The position numbers were made by a program, and so were the translations under genes. Positions 26,081-34,002 of a stretch of DNA of 43,725 nucleotides are shown one piece after another; position 1 is the stretch's first letter; each line of letters opens with the position of its first letter. The notes under the pieces are model-generated. The model saw nothing but the letters and a program-made list of their open reading frames with translations. It ran no database searches and was not told the DNA's origin. Origin of the DNA: Bradyrhizobium valentinum (GTDB taxonomy: Bacteria; Pseudomonadota; Alphaproteobacteria; Rhizobiales; Xanthobacteraceae); assembly GCF_001440405.1 (NCBI RefSeq), contig NZ_LLXX01000205.1, forward strand, positions 1-43,725, written 5' to 3'.

Positions 26081-27651
26081 TTTCTGCGGCCACTCACATC
26101 GCGCGGCTCGTCCGCGCCGCTTACGTGTTCGCGCGCGAAGGCGTGTTCGGCGTCGTCGATCCGAGCCTGGTGCCACCGCCCGGTCAGCTCGCGCTCCGGC
26201 TGGCGCGATTGATCGAACGCCCCGGCGTCAAATCCGGTCCGCGGCTATCGCGCGCGCTGACACGGCTCGGCCCTGCTTACCTCAAGCTCGGACAGTTTCT
26301 GGCGACCCGGCCCGACGTGGTCGGCGTCGCGATGGCCCGCGATCTGGAAAGCCTGCAGGACCGGCTGCCGCCGTTTTCGCAAAGCGAAGCCGAGGCCGTG
26401 ATCGCCGCGTCGCTGGAACGCCCTCTGGCTAAAGCGTTTGTCAGCTTCGGGCCGGCGGTCGCCGCCGCCTCGATCGCACAGGTGCATCGCGGCGAGATCG
26501 AGCGCGATGGCGTACGCCAGCCGGTCGCCGTAAAAGTGCTGCGGCCCCATGTGGCCGCGCGCTTCCGCCGCGATCTCTCCGATTTTTTCTTCGTCGCGCA
26601 TAATGCGGAAGCGCATTCGGCCGAAGCGCGCCGGCTGCGGCTGATCGAAGTCATCAACACGATGTCGCGCTCGGTCGCGATGGAGATGGACCTGCGGCTC
26701 GAAGCGGCGGCGCTGTCGGAGATGGCGGAGAACACCCGCGACGATCCGGATTTCCGCGTGCCGACCGTCGATTGGGACCGCACCACCCACAACGTGCTGA
26801 CGATGGAATGGATCGACGGCGTCGCGCTGAACGACCACGCGCGGCTCGAGCAATTGCATGTCGACCGGCCCGATCTCGGCCGCAAGGTGATCCAGAGTTT
26901 CCTCCGTCATGCACTGCGCGACGGCTTCTTTCATGCCGACATGCATCCCGGCAATTTGTTTCTCGACGAAGCCGGCCGGCTGGTGGCCGTCGATTTCGGC
27001 ATTATGGGCCGGCTCGGGGTGAAGGAACGGCGTTTCCTTGCGGAGATTCTGCTGGGCTTCATCACGCGCGACTACCGCCGCGTCGCGGAGGTGCATTTCG
27101 AGGCCGGCTATGTGCCGGGCCATCACTCGGTCGAGAATTTCGCGCAAGCCATCCGCGCCATCGGTGAGCCGATCCACAATCGCACCGCCGAAGAAATCTC
27201 GATGGCGAAGCTGTTGACGCTACTGCTTGAGGTCACCGGGCTGTTCGACATGCAGACCCGGCCCGAACTGATCCTGCTGCAAAAGACCATGGTGGTGGTC
27301 GAAGGAGTGGCGCGCGGCTTCGACCCCAAGCTCGATATCTGGAAGGTGGCCGATCCCGTGGTGCGCGAATGGATCGAGCGCAATCTCGGCCCCCTGGGGC
27401 GGGTTCAGGGCGCAATGTCCGGCGCCGGCGAACTCGGTCGCGTGGCGGCGAGCCTGCCGGCGATCGCTTCCCGGGCGGTTGCCGTGCTCGAGAACATGGA
27501 GAAGATGACCCGGGAGGGCATGACGCTGTCACCGGACACCATTGCGGCCATGGGCCGCGCCGAGGGCCGCAAGAGCCGCTGGCGGACGGTGGCGCTCTGG
27601 ATCATCGCGGCGACCTTTATCGGAATTTTGATCGCCATCCGACAGTTGTGA
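26077..27651 (+). CDS. ubiB: Ubiquinone biosynthesis ATPase/kinase-like protein UbiB
   Basis: Member of the ABC1/ADCK/UbiB atypical kinase family, needed for ubiquinone synthesis, probably by ATP-driven handling of lipophilic intermediates. With the GTG start at 26077 it has 524 residues. Family marks: KxGQ motif AYLKLGQFLATRPDVV, Ala-rich loop AAASIAQVHRG replacing the Gly-rich loop, VAVKVLRP lysine, EMDLRLEA (ExD), HADMHPGNLFL and AVDFGIMG. The C-terminus has a membrane helix (VALWIIAATFIGILIAI). Following UbiE directly, it forms a quinone operon. Confidence 0.95.
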   Translation: MISAATHIARLVRAAYVFAREGVFGVVDPSLVPPPGQLALRLARLIERPGVKSGPRLSRALTRLGPAYLKLGQFLATRPDVVGVAMARDLESLQDRLPPFSQSEAEAVIAASLERPLAKAFVSFGPAVAAASIAQVHRGEIERDGVRQPVAVKVLRPHVAARFRRDLSDFFFVAHNAEAHSAEARRLRLIEVINTMSRSVAMEMDLRLEAAALSEMAENTRDDPDFRVPTVDWDRTTHNVLTMEWIDGVALNDHARLEQLHVDRPDLGRKVIQSFLRHALRDGFFHADMHPGNLFLDEAGRLVAVDFGIMGRLGVKERRFLAEILLGFITRDYRRVAEVHFEAGYVPGHHSVENFAQAIRAIGEPIHNRTAEEISMAKLLTLLLEVTGLFDMQTRPELILLQKTMVVVEGVARGFDPKLDIWKVADPVVREWIERNLGPLGRVQGAMSGAGELGRVAASLPAIASRAVAVLENMEKMTREGMTLSPDTIAAMGRAEGRKSRWRTVALWIIAATFIGILIAIRQL

Positions 27652-27654
27652 TTG

Positions 27655-27681
27655 CAATGCTGTCATAGTGTGATAGCATTG
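27655..27681. promoter_or_regulatory. FitA-like operator in front of coaBC
   Basis: Dyad with 11-bp arms (one mismatch) around TAGTG. The core half-sites are TGCTGTCA (27658-27665) and TGATAGCA (27671-27678). It lies in the 52-bp gap between ubiB and coaBC, ending 22 bp before the coaBC ATG. I recall TGCTATCA/TGATAGCA as the half-sites bound by the antitoxin FitA (with a 12-nt spacer there, 5 here). CoaBC downstream carries a FitA-like ribbon-helix-helix domain, so autoregulation is the natural hypothesis. Confidence 0.6.
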
Positions 27682-27703
27682 ATTGCGTTCGCCGGAGGCC
27701 GCC

Positions 27704-29143
27704 ATGGCCAGCCTGACCATCCGAAAACTCGACGAAACCGTCAAAGCCTATTTGCGTCTTCGCTCGGCGGGCAACGGCCGCTCGGTCGAAGAGGAAGTCC
27801 GGGTCATCCTCGGGGAGCTGATACAGGGGCGCCCCGAATTACCAGGCGGCGCCTCCCCGCCACCGTCCACAGAAGCCCCCGGGCAGACCTTGCGGTCCGT
27901 CAGCCCTTCCAGCGAGCGGAATGTCACCCTGATCATCGGCGGCGGCATCGCTGCCTTCAAATCGTTGGAACTGATCCGGCGCCTGAAGGAGCGCCACATC
28001 GACGTCCGCTGCGTGCTGACCAAGGCCGCGCAGCAATTCGTCACACCGCTTTCCGCCAGCGCACTGTCGCACGAGCGTGTCTACACTGACCTGTTCGACC
28101 CCGGCAGCGAATTCGACGCCGGTCACATCCGTCTGGCGCGCGAATGCGATTTGATCGTGGTGGCGCCGGCAACCGCGGATCTGATGGCGAAGATGGCGCA
28201 CGGCCACGCCGACGATCTCGCCAGCGCCATCCTGCTGGCGGCGAACCGGCCGATTCTGGTGGCGCCGGCGATGAACCCCTTGATGTGGAACAACGCCGCC
28301 ACCCGCCGCAACGTGCTGCAGCTCCGGCGCGACGGCATCCATATGATCGGCCCCAATGTCGGCGAGATGGCTGAAACGGGCGAGGCCGGCGTCGGACGGA
28401 TGTCGGAGGCGATCGAAATCGCTGCCGCTGCCGCCGACATTCTCCGCCCGCCGCGGCCGCGTCCGCTCACAGGCAAGCGCGTGCTGATCACGGCGGGGCC
28501 GACGCATGAGGCGATCGACCCCGTGCGCTATATCGCCAACCGTTCCTCCGGCAAACAGGGCTTTGCCATCGCCGCCGCCGCGCAGGCAGCGGGCGCCGAT
28601 GTCACGCTGGTCTCCGGCCCGGTCGAATTGCGCGATCCCGCAGGCGTGACCGTTATCCGGGTGGAATCGGCGCGCGACATGCTGCATCGGGTCGAAGCCG
28701 CCTTGCCGGCCGATGTTGCGATCTTCGCGGCCGCCGTCGCCGACTGGCGGGTCGCCAATGAAGGCGAGCAGAAGCTGAAGAAGACTTCCGCCGGCATGCC
28801 ACCGCTGCAACTGGTGGAAAACCCGGACATTCTCGCGACGATCTCGAAACTGAAGGACAAGCGCCCGCCGCTGGTGATCGGGTTTGCCGCCGAGACCGAG
28901 CATCTGATCGACAACGCCAAGGCCAAGATCGCGCGCAAGGGCTGCGACTGGATCGTCGCCAACGACGTCTCGCCCGCGCTAGGCGTGATGGGCGGCGACC
29001 GCAACACCGTTCATCTGCTGACGCGCGACGGCGATATCAACATCGACAACATCAAGGTGGACTCCTGGCCGGTAATGACCAAGGAACAGGTCGCAGCCGA
29101 ACTGGTGGCGAAGATTGCCAAAACCGTGGAGAAGAGTTCGTGA
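27704..29143 (+). CDS. coaBC: CoaBC with N-terminal FitA-like ribbon-helix-helix domain
   Basis: Bifunctional phosphopantothenate-cysteine ligase and phosphopantothenoylcysteine decarboxylase of coenzyme A synthesis. The ATG at 27704 has an ideal GGAGG site and gives 479 residues, about 70 more than usual. Residues 1-42 (MASLTIRKLDETVKAYLRLR, GRSVEEEVRVILGEL) form a ribbon-helix-helix domain like FitA/VapB antitoxins, then a Pro/Ser linker (43-71). The FMN decarboxylase part has GGGIAAFKSLELIRRL, His141 (GHIRLAR) and Asn191 (PAMNPLMW); the substrate-clamp Cys of E. coli (Cys158) is Thr225 (MAETGEAGVGRM). The ligase part starts at TGKRVLITAGPTHEAIDPVRYIANRSSGKQG. Its stop overlaps the dut GTG start. 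Fusion seen directly in one uninterrupted frame. Confidence 0.95.
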   Translation: MASLTIRKLDETVKAYLRLRSAGNGRSVEEEVRVILGELIQGRPELPGGASPPPSTEAPGQTLRSVSPSSERNVTLIIGGGIAAFKSLELIRRLKERHIDVRCVLTKAAQQFVTPLSASALSHERVYTDLFDPGSEFDAGHIRLARECDLIVVAPATADLMAKMAHGHADDLASAILLAANRPILVAPAMNPLMWNNAATRRNVLQLRRDGIHMIGPNVGEMAETGEAGVGRMSEAIEIAAAAADILRPPRPRPLTGKRVLITAGPTHEAIDPVRYIANRSSGKQGFAIAAAAQAAGADVTLVSGPVELRDPAGVTVIRVESARDMLHRVEAALPADVAIFAAAVADWRVANEGEQKLKKTSAGMPPLQLVENPDILATISKLKDKRPPLVIGFAAETEHLIDNAKAKIARKGCDWIVANDVSPALGVMGGDRNTVHLLTRDGDINIDNIKVDSWPVMTKEQVAAELVAKIAKTVEKSS

Positions 29144-29598
29144 ACGCGACAGTGAAGGTCGACATCCGCCAATTGCCGCACGGCGAAGGTCTCGCGCTGC
29201 CGGCCTATCAGAGCGCCGACGCCGCCGGGCTCGACCTGCTCGCGGCAGTCCCGGCGGACACGCCCTTGATCCTGCCCCCGGGGAAATACGCGATGGTTCC
29301 GACCGGGCTGACGATCGCGCTGCCTTCGGGCTTTGAGGCCCAGGTACGGCCACGTTCCGGGCTTGCCGCCAAACATGGCGTTACCGTCTTGAATTCGCCG
29401 GGCACGGTGGACGCGGATTACCGCGGTGAGGTCAACGTGCTCTTGGTCAATCATGGCGACGCGCCGTTCCCGGTCCGGCGCGGCGAGCGGATCGCGCAGA
29501 TGGTGATCGCGCCTGTCGTGCAGGCGCAACTCGTTCCGGTGGTGTCGCTTTCAACAACCGACCGCGGCAGTGGCGGTTTCGGCTCGACTGGACGCTGA
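29140..29598 (+). CDS. dut: Deoxyuridine 5'-triphosphate nucleotidohydrolase
   Basis: Trimeric dUTPase, hydrolyses dUTP to dUMP, keeping uracil out of DNA and supplying thymidylate synthesis. The 152-residue product has all five motifs: I SADAAGLDL, II PRSGLAAKHGV, III GTVDADYRGEV, IV RIAQMVI and V RGSGGFGSTGR. GTG start overlapping the coaBC stop (GTGA) shows translational coupling; the coaBC-dut pairing is widespread in bacteria. Confidence 0.97.
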   Translation: MNATVKVDIRQLPHGEGLALPAYQSADAAGLDLLAAVPADTPLILPPGKYAMVPTGLTIALPSGFEAQVRPRSGLAAKHGVTVLNSPGTVDADYRGEVNVLLVNHGDAPFPVRRGERIAQMVIAPVVQAQLVPVVSLSTTDRGSGGFGSTGR

Positions 29599-29669
29599 AT
29601 CTGTTAGTAAAGACAACTCTCAACGGTAACGGCCGAATTTTTCACAGCCAAATTTGCGTTCACGATCTG

Positions 29670-29715
29670 GACTCTTACCGGCTGACTCCCGAAGGGGATA
29701 CTCTCGACCCGATTC
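29670..29715. promoter_or_regulatory. Cluster of three GANTC (CcrM) sites upstream of divL
   Basis: GACTC at 29670 and 29684 and GATTC at 29711, within 46 bp of the 277-bp dut-divL gap. GANTC is the target of the alphaproteobacterial cell-cycle methyltransferase CcrM, and methylation state controls several cell-cycle promoters in Caulobacter. Confidence 0.45.
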
Positions 29716-29782
29716 GTGCAGAGCGCGACCAGCAAAAGTGGGGTCCGGTTTTGCGTCCGGGCGCGCTCACTCCTATTAGTCG

Positions 29783-29830
29783 GCGCATAATCTCCACGCC
29801 AAACCGCTCACACTTTGGCGGATTATGCGC
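29783..29830 (+). promoter_or_regulatory. Nested hairpin upstream of divL
   Basis: 48-nt structure: outer arms GCGCATAATC (29783-29792) and GATTATGCGC (29821-29830), inner arms CGCCAAA (29797-29803) and TTTGGCG (29814-29820), with a single TCCA bulge on the left and a 10-nt loop. All 17 pairs are perfect. It ends 45 nt before the divL ATG and has no T-tract, so it is not a classical terminator. Upstream of it (29700-29770) is a stretch resembling a degenerate GTCCGG-type repeat. Confidence 0.65.
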
Positions 29831-29875
29831 TGGGGGTAGCGCCGGGCCTGCAGTCGTGCGTTCTTGGGGCAAATA

Positions 29876-32395
29876 ATGTCGGGCGTAGTCGCGGCGATGC
29901 GTCGAAACCTGCTGTCGTGCACCTCACTGGCGCGCCACGGTGTGATTGCGCTCGCCACCGTCCTCTCCGCCGCGCCGGAACCCGCATTGGCCGCTGATTC
30001 GACCATCACGCAGACAATTTCGGCCTTGGTCGACCTCAATCACCAGGAATTCGCCGTGCTGACGACGGCGCTGTCGCTGCTTGGCTTTACCGTCGTCGCT
30101 GCGATCCTGTTGATGCGCACGCGCATTAAGGCCACCCGAACGGAACTAAACCTGCGCTCCGATATCGCCGACCTCCAGGTGCAGGCCGACCGGCTGCGCG
30201 CGCTCTTGTTCGCCGAGCCCCAGATCCTGATCGCTTGGGCCGCGGGCGACAACCGGCCCCAGATCAGCGGCGACACCTCGCTGCTGATCTCGCAGGACGC
30301 GCTGTCGAATTCCCCGCAACGCATCCTCGCCTTTGGAACCTGGTTGCCACCGGAACCGGCGCTGCGGATGGACCATGCGGTGGATGCGCTACGCGAGGCC
30401 GGCGAAGGCTTTCTGCTCAATCTCTCCACCTCGAACGGCCGCGCCATCGAAGCGATGGGCCGCGCCATCGGAGGGCAAGCCATTGTGCGGATTCGCGAAC
30501 TCGGCGGGTTGCGCCGGGAACTCGCCGAGTCCAATCTCCGCTACCGGACGCTGTTGGAGGAAACCGAGCTCTTGCGCGACTTCGCCGCCGCGGCGCCCTG
30601 GCCGATGTGGGCCAAGAGCGCAGAAGGCAATCTGCGTTACGCGAACGCTGCCTATGTGCGCGCCACCGAGGGCGCAAGCGTCGCGGATACGATCCACCGC
30701 AACCTCGAACTGCTGGAGAAAGACCAGCGCGCCGAGATGGGCCGGGTGCTGAACGACAATTCCACCTTCAGCGCGCGGCTGCCGATCGTGGTCGGCGGCG
30801 AGCGGCGCATCTATGACGTTCAGACGCTCAAGCTCGGCGGCGGCAGCGCCGGCATCGCCATCGACGCCAGCGAGGCAACCGCGTTGCGCGACGCCATGGA
30901 GCGGATGGCGGAAGCCCATCGCCGTACCCTCGACCAGTTGTCGTCGGGGGTGGCCGTATTCGACGGTCAGCGGCGGCTTGCCTTCTACAATGAATCCTAC
31001 CGGCGGCTGTGGGGCCTCGATCAGGCCTTCCTCGACTCCAATCCCGACGATTCAAGCGTGCTCGACCGGCTGCGCGCGGCGCGCAAGCTGCCCGAGCAAC
31101 CGGATTTCCGGGCCTGGAAGGCCAAGCTGCACCAAGCCTATCGCGCCGTCGAGCCGGAGACCTACACCTGGTTCCTGCCCGACGGCCGCGCCGTCAGCGT
31201 CGTCACCACTCCGAATCTCGAAGGCGGCGTCACCTATTTGTTCGACAATGTCACCGAGAGCCTTGATCTCGCACGCCGGTACGACCGGCTGAGCCGGGTC
31301 CAGCACGAAACGCTCGACAATCTGGCAGAAGCCGTCGCGGTGTTCGGCAGCAATGGCCGCGTGGAACTGTTCAATCCCGCTTTCGCGAAGATGTGGAAGC
31401 TGTCGGCGGAATCGCTGAAAGAGCAACCCCACATCGAGACCGTGGAAGCCTGGTGCAAGCCGCTGTTTGATGACGCGCTGACCTGGCGGGCGCTGCGCGA
31501 GGCGATCACCGCGATCGAGAATCGTGCGCAGGTAGCGCTGAAGCTCGAGCGCAAGGACGGCAGCGTGCTGGACTGCATGACCATGCCGCTACCCGACGGC
31601 GCGACCATGCTGACCTTCCAGGACATCACCGACACCGAAAATGTCGAGCGCGCGCTGCGCGAGCGCAACGAGGCGCTCGAAGCCGCCGACCAGATGAAGG
31701 TGGATTTCGTCCACCACGTGTCCTACGAACTACGCGCGCCGCTCACCACCATCATCGGCTTTGCGCATTTCCTCAGCGATCCCTCAACCGGCCCGCTGAC
31801 GCAGAAGCAGGCCGAGTATCTCGACTACGTCACCAAGTCGACCAACGCGCTGCTGGCGCTCACCAACAACATCCTCGATCTCGCCACCATCGATGCCGGC
31901 GCAATGAAGCTCGAGCTCGGCCCCGTCAATATTGAAAAAGCCATCCAGGCTGCCGCCGAAGGCATTCAGGACCGGCTGGCGACCGATCGCATCGAACTCA
32001 GGGTGGATATCGATCCCGATATCGGCAACTTCACCGGCGACGAGCGGCGCGTGGTGCAGGTGCTCTATAACCTGCTCGCCAACGCCGTCGGTTTCTCGCC
32101 GCACGATGCCGCGGTCACAATCAGCGCGCGGCGAACCGATAATCGTGTGATCTTCACCGTCAGCGATTCCGGTCCCGGCATTCCGGCTGACGTGAAAGAC
32201 AAGGTGTTCGACTGGTTCGAGAGCCACTCGCACGGCTCGCGGCATCGCGGCGCCGGCCTCGGCCTGTCGCTGGTGCGCTCCTTTGTCGAACTGCATGGCG
32301 GCAAGGTGCGCGTCGATTCGGTGGTCGGCAAGGGCACGACGGTCGCCTGCGATTTTCCGATCGACCAGAACGCGCATCGCAACGCCGCCGAATGA
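29876..32395 (+). CDS. divL: Atypical sensor kinase DivL (Tyr in place of His)
   Basis: Homologue of the Caulobacter cell-cycle regulator DivL, which modulates the CckA-CtrA phosphorelay together with DivK. With ATG 29876 the protein has 839 residues: a possible signal segment, a membrane helix (FAVLTTALSLLGFTVVAAILLM), PAS domains near residues 240-330, 350-450 and 480-590, a dimerisation helix and a HATPase_c domain. The H-box reads FVHHVSYELRAPLTTIIGF, so the phospho-acceptor His is Tyr617, the hallmark of DivL. The ATP domain keeps its N (NLLANAVGF), G1 (DSGPGIP) and G2 (GAGLGLS) boxes. The stop overlaps the next start (ATGA). Neighbours tsaE, amgK/murU and addAB support orthology. Confidence 0.92.
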   Translation: MSGVVAAMRRNLLSCTSLARHGVIALATVLSAAPEPALAADSTITQTISALVDLNHQEFAVLTTALSLLGFTVVAAILLMRTRIKATRTELNLRSDIADLQVQADRLRALLFAEPQILIAWAAGDNRPQISGDTSLLISQDALSNSPQRILAFGTWLPPEPALRMDHAVDALREAGEGFLLNLSTSNGRAIEAMGRAIGGQAIVRIRELGGLRRELAESNLRYRTLLEETELLRDFAAAAPWPMWAKSAEGNLRYANAAYVRATEGASVADTIHRNLELLEKDQRAEMGRVLNDNSTFSARLPIVVGGERRIYDVQTLKLGGGSAGIAIDASEATALRDAMERMAEAHRRTLDQLSSGVAVFDGQRRLAFYNESYRRLWGLDQAFLDSNPDDSSVLDRLRAARKLPEQPDFRAWKAKLHQAYRAVEPETYTWFLPDGRAVSVVTTPNLEGGVTYLFDNVTESLDLARRYDRLSRVQHETLDNLAEAVAVFGSNGRVELFNPAFAKMWKLSAESLKEQPHIETVEAWCKPLFDDALTWRALREAITAIENRAQVALKLERKDGSVLDCMTMPLPDGATMLTFQDITDTENVERALRERNEALEAADQMKVDFVHHVSYELRAPLTTIIGFAHFLSDPSTGPLTQKQAEYLDYVTKSTNALLALTNNILDLATIDAGAMKLELGPVNIEKAIQAAAEGIQDRLATDRIELRVDIDPDIGNFTGDERRVVQVLYNLLANAVGFSPHDAAVTISARRTDNRVIFTVSDSGPGIPADVKDKVFDWFESHSHGSRHRGAGLGLSLVRSFVELHGGKVRVDSVVGKGTTVACDFPIDQNAHRNAAE

Positions 32396-33912
32396 CCGTA
32401 TCAGCGACATTTACGGTGGCGCTCGCGAACGAGACGGCAACAGCGCATCTGATGGCCGACCTCGCGCTCCTGGTCGGCCCGGGTGACGTGATTACGCTTT
32501 CGGGCGATCTCGGCGCGGGGAAGACGGCCGCGGCACGGGCGATGATCCGCTATCTCGCCAACGATTCCGCGCTGGAAGTACCAAGCCCCACGTTCACGCT
32601 GGCGCAGAGCTACGACCTGCCGTTTCCGCTTCTCCACGCCGATCTCTACCGCATCAATGATGCGAGCGAGCTGGAGGAAATCGGATTGTCGCCGTTGCCG
32701 GAGGGCACGTTGGCGCTGATCGAGTGGCCGGAGCGCGCACCGGACGCGCTGCCCGAAGATCGCATCGACATCGCCTTCAGCCATCGCCCCGCCCTTGGAT
32801 CCACCGCGCGCGCCGCCGAAATCACCGGGTATGGCAAGGCGGCGGCGCCGGTGGCGCGATTGGAGGCCTTGCGCAAATTTTTAGCCGACGCCGGCTTCCT
32901 GGATGCGGCGCGCGAGCGGATGCCCGGCGACGCCTCGACGCGCTCCTACGCGCGGCTGATCCGCGACGACGGCACGTCGATCCTGATGAATTCGCCGCGC
33001 CGTCCGGACGGCCCGGCGATCTATGACGGAAAATCCTACAGCGCAGCCGTTCATCTCGCCGAGGACGTCAAGCCGTTCGTCGCCATCGACAACGGCTTGC
33101 GCGCGCACGGCTTCTCGGCGCCCGCGATCCGTCATGCCGATATCGATTCCGGTTTTCTCATCACCGAGGATTTCGGCAGCGCCGCGATTGTCGAAGGTGA
33201 CCCGCCGCGGCCGATCGTGGAATGCTACGAGGCTGCCACCGACATGCTGGCGGCGCTTCATCGCGAAACTCTGCCCGAAACGGCGCCGCTGGCGCCGCAG
33301 CTCACTTACGATATTCCGGTTTACGGTATCGATACGTGGCTGATCGAGATGCGGTTGATGCTCGAATGGTATCTGCCGGATCGCGGCGCTGAAATCAGCA
33401 ATCATCGGCGCGATGAATTCGTCACGATGTGGCGCGCGCTGCTCGAGAAACCCGCGGCTGCGCCGCGGACCTGGGTGCTGCGCGATTTTCATTCGCCCAA
33501 CATCATCTGGCTCGGCGACCGCACGGGGATTTTGCGCATCGGCATCATCGACTTCCAGGACGCCGTGCTTGGCCCTGCCGCCTACGATCTGGTGTCGCTG
33601 CTGCAGGATGCGCGGCTCGACGTTCCCGAACAGCTCGAGCTGGCGCTCTTGACCCGCTACATCAAGGCGCGCCGCGTGACCGATAATCAGTTCGATCCGG
33701 CCAGCTTCGCCGAGCTTTACGCCATCATGTCGGCGCAGCGGAATACGCGCCTGCTCGGCACCTTTGCCCGGCTCAACCGGCGCGACGGCAAGCCGCAATA
33801 TCTGCGCCACCAGCCCCGGATCTGGACCTATCTGAACCGCTCGCTGGCGCATCCGGCGCTATCGGCAGTTCGCGAATGGTATGCCGCCAACGTGCCGCCG
33901 CCGCTGCCCTGA
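32392..33912 (+). CDS. tsaE: TsaE - AmgK-like kinase fusion protein
   Basis: The 506-residue protein joins two enzymes. Residues 1-150 are TsaE, the ATPase subunit of the threonylcarbamoyl-adenosine (t6A37) tRNA modification system, with Walker A GDLGAGKT (38-45), SPTFTLAQSYD and HADLYRI and EWPERAPDALPEDR. Residues about 165-490 are an aminoglycoside-phosphotransferase-fold kinase like AmgK (anomeric MurNAc/GlcNAc kinase), with GDASTRSYARL, catalytic RDFHSPNIIWL and metal-binding IDFQDAVLGPAAYDL; the His usually preceding the RDFH is Leu. MurU lies two genes downstream, supporting the AmgK role in peptidoglycan recycling. Translationally coupled to divL. Confidence 0.9.
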   Translation: MTVSATFTVALANETATAHLMADLALLVGPGDVITLSGDLGAGKTAAARAMIRYLANDSALEVPSPTFTLAQSYDLPFPLLHADLYRINDASELEEIGLSPLPEGTLALIEWPERAPDALPEDRIDIAFSHRPALGSTARAAEITGYGKAAAPVARLEALRKFLADAGFLDAARERMPGDASTRSYARLIRDDGTSILMNSPRRPDGPAIYDGKSYSAAVHLAEDVKPFVAIDNGLRAHGFSAPAIRHADIDSGFLITEDFGSAAIVEGDPPRPIVECYEAATDMLAALHRETLPETAPLAPQLTYDIPVYGIDTWLIEMRLMLEWYLPDRGAEISNHRRDEFVTMWRALLEKPAAAPRTWVLRDFHSPNIIWLGDRTGILRIGIIDFQDAVLGPAAYDLVSLLQDARLDVPEQLELALLTRYIKARRVTDNQFDPASFAELYAIMSAQRNTRLLGTFARLNRRDGKPQYLRHQPRIWTYLNRSLAHPALSAVREWYAANVPPPLP

Positions 33913-34002
33913 TTTACCTCCTGTTAGCCACCCTGCCTTTAATCTGGAACCGGCCACGCCGGGCAGGCATGGCGCATGCCAATTTGAAACGGAAAGACAG
34001 CC

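Noticed and set aside
25241..26176. 605-codon frame that would extend mutM upstream over ubiE
   Set aside because: MutM needs Pro at position 2 as its catalytic nucleophile, fixing the start at 25240; the upstream part is antisense to ubiE.
27656..27680. ubiB terminator explanation for the coaBC upstream dyad
   Set aside because: The stem is AT-containing with no T-tract, and its half-sites match an antitoxin operator better than a terminator.
29720..29780. CtrA box (TTAA-N7-TTAA) before divL
   Set aside because: No such pair was found in the dut-divL gap.
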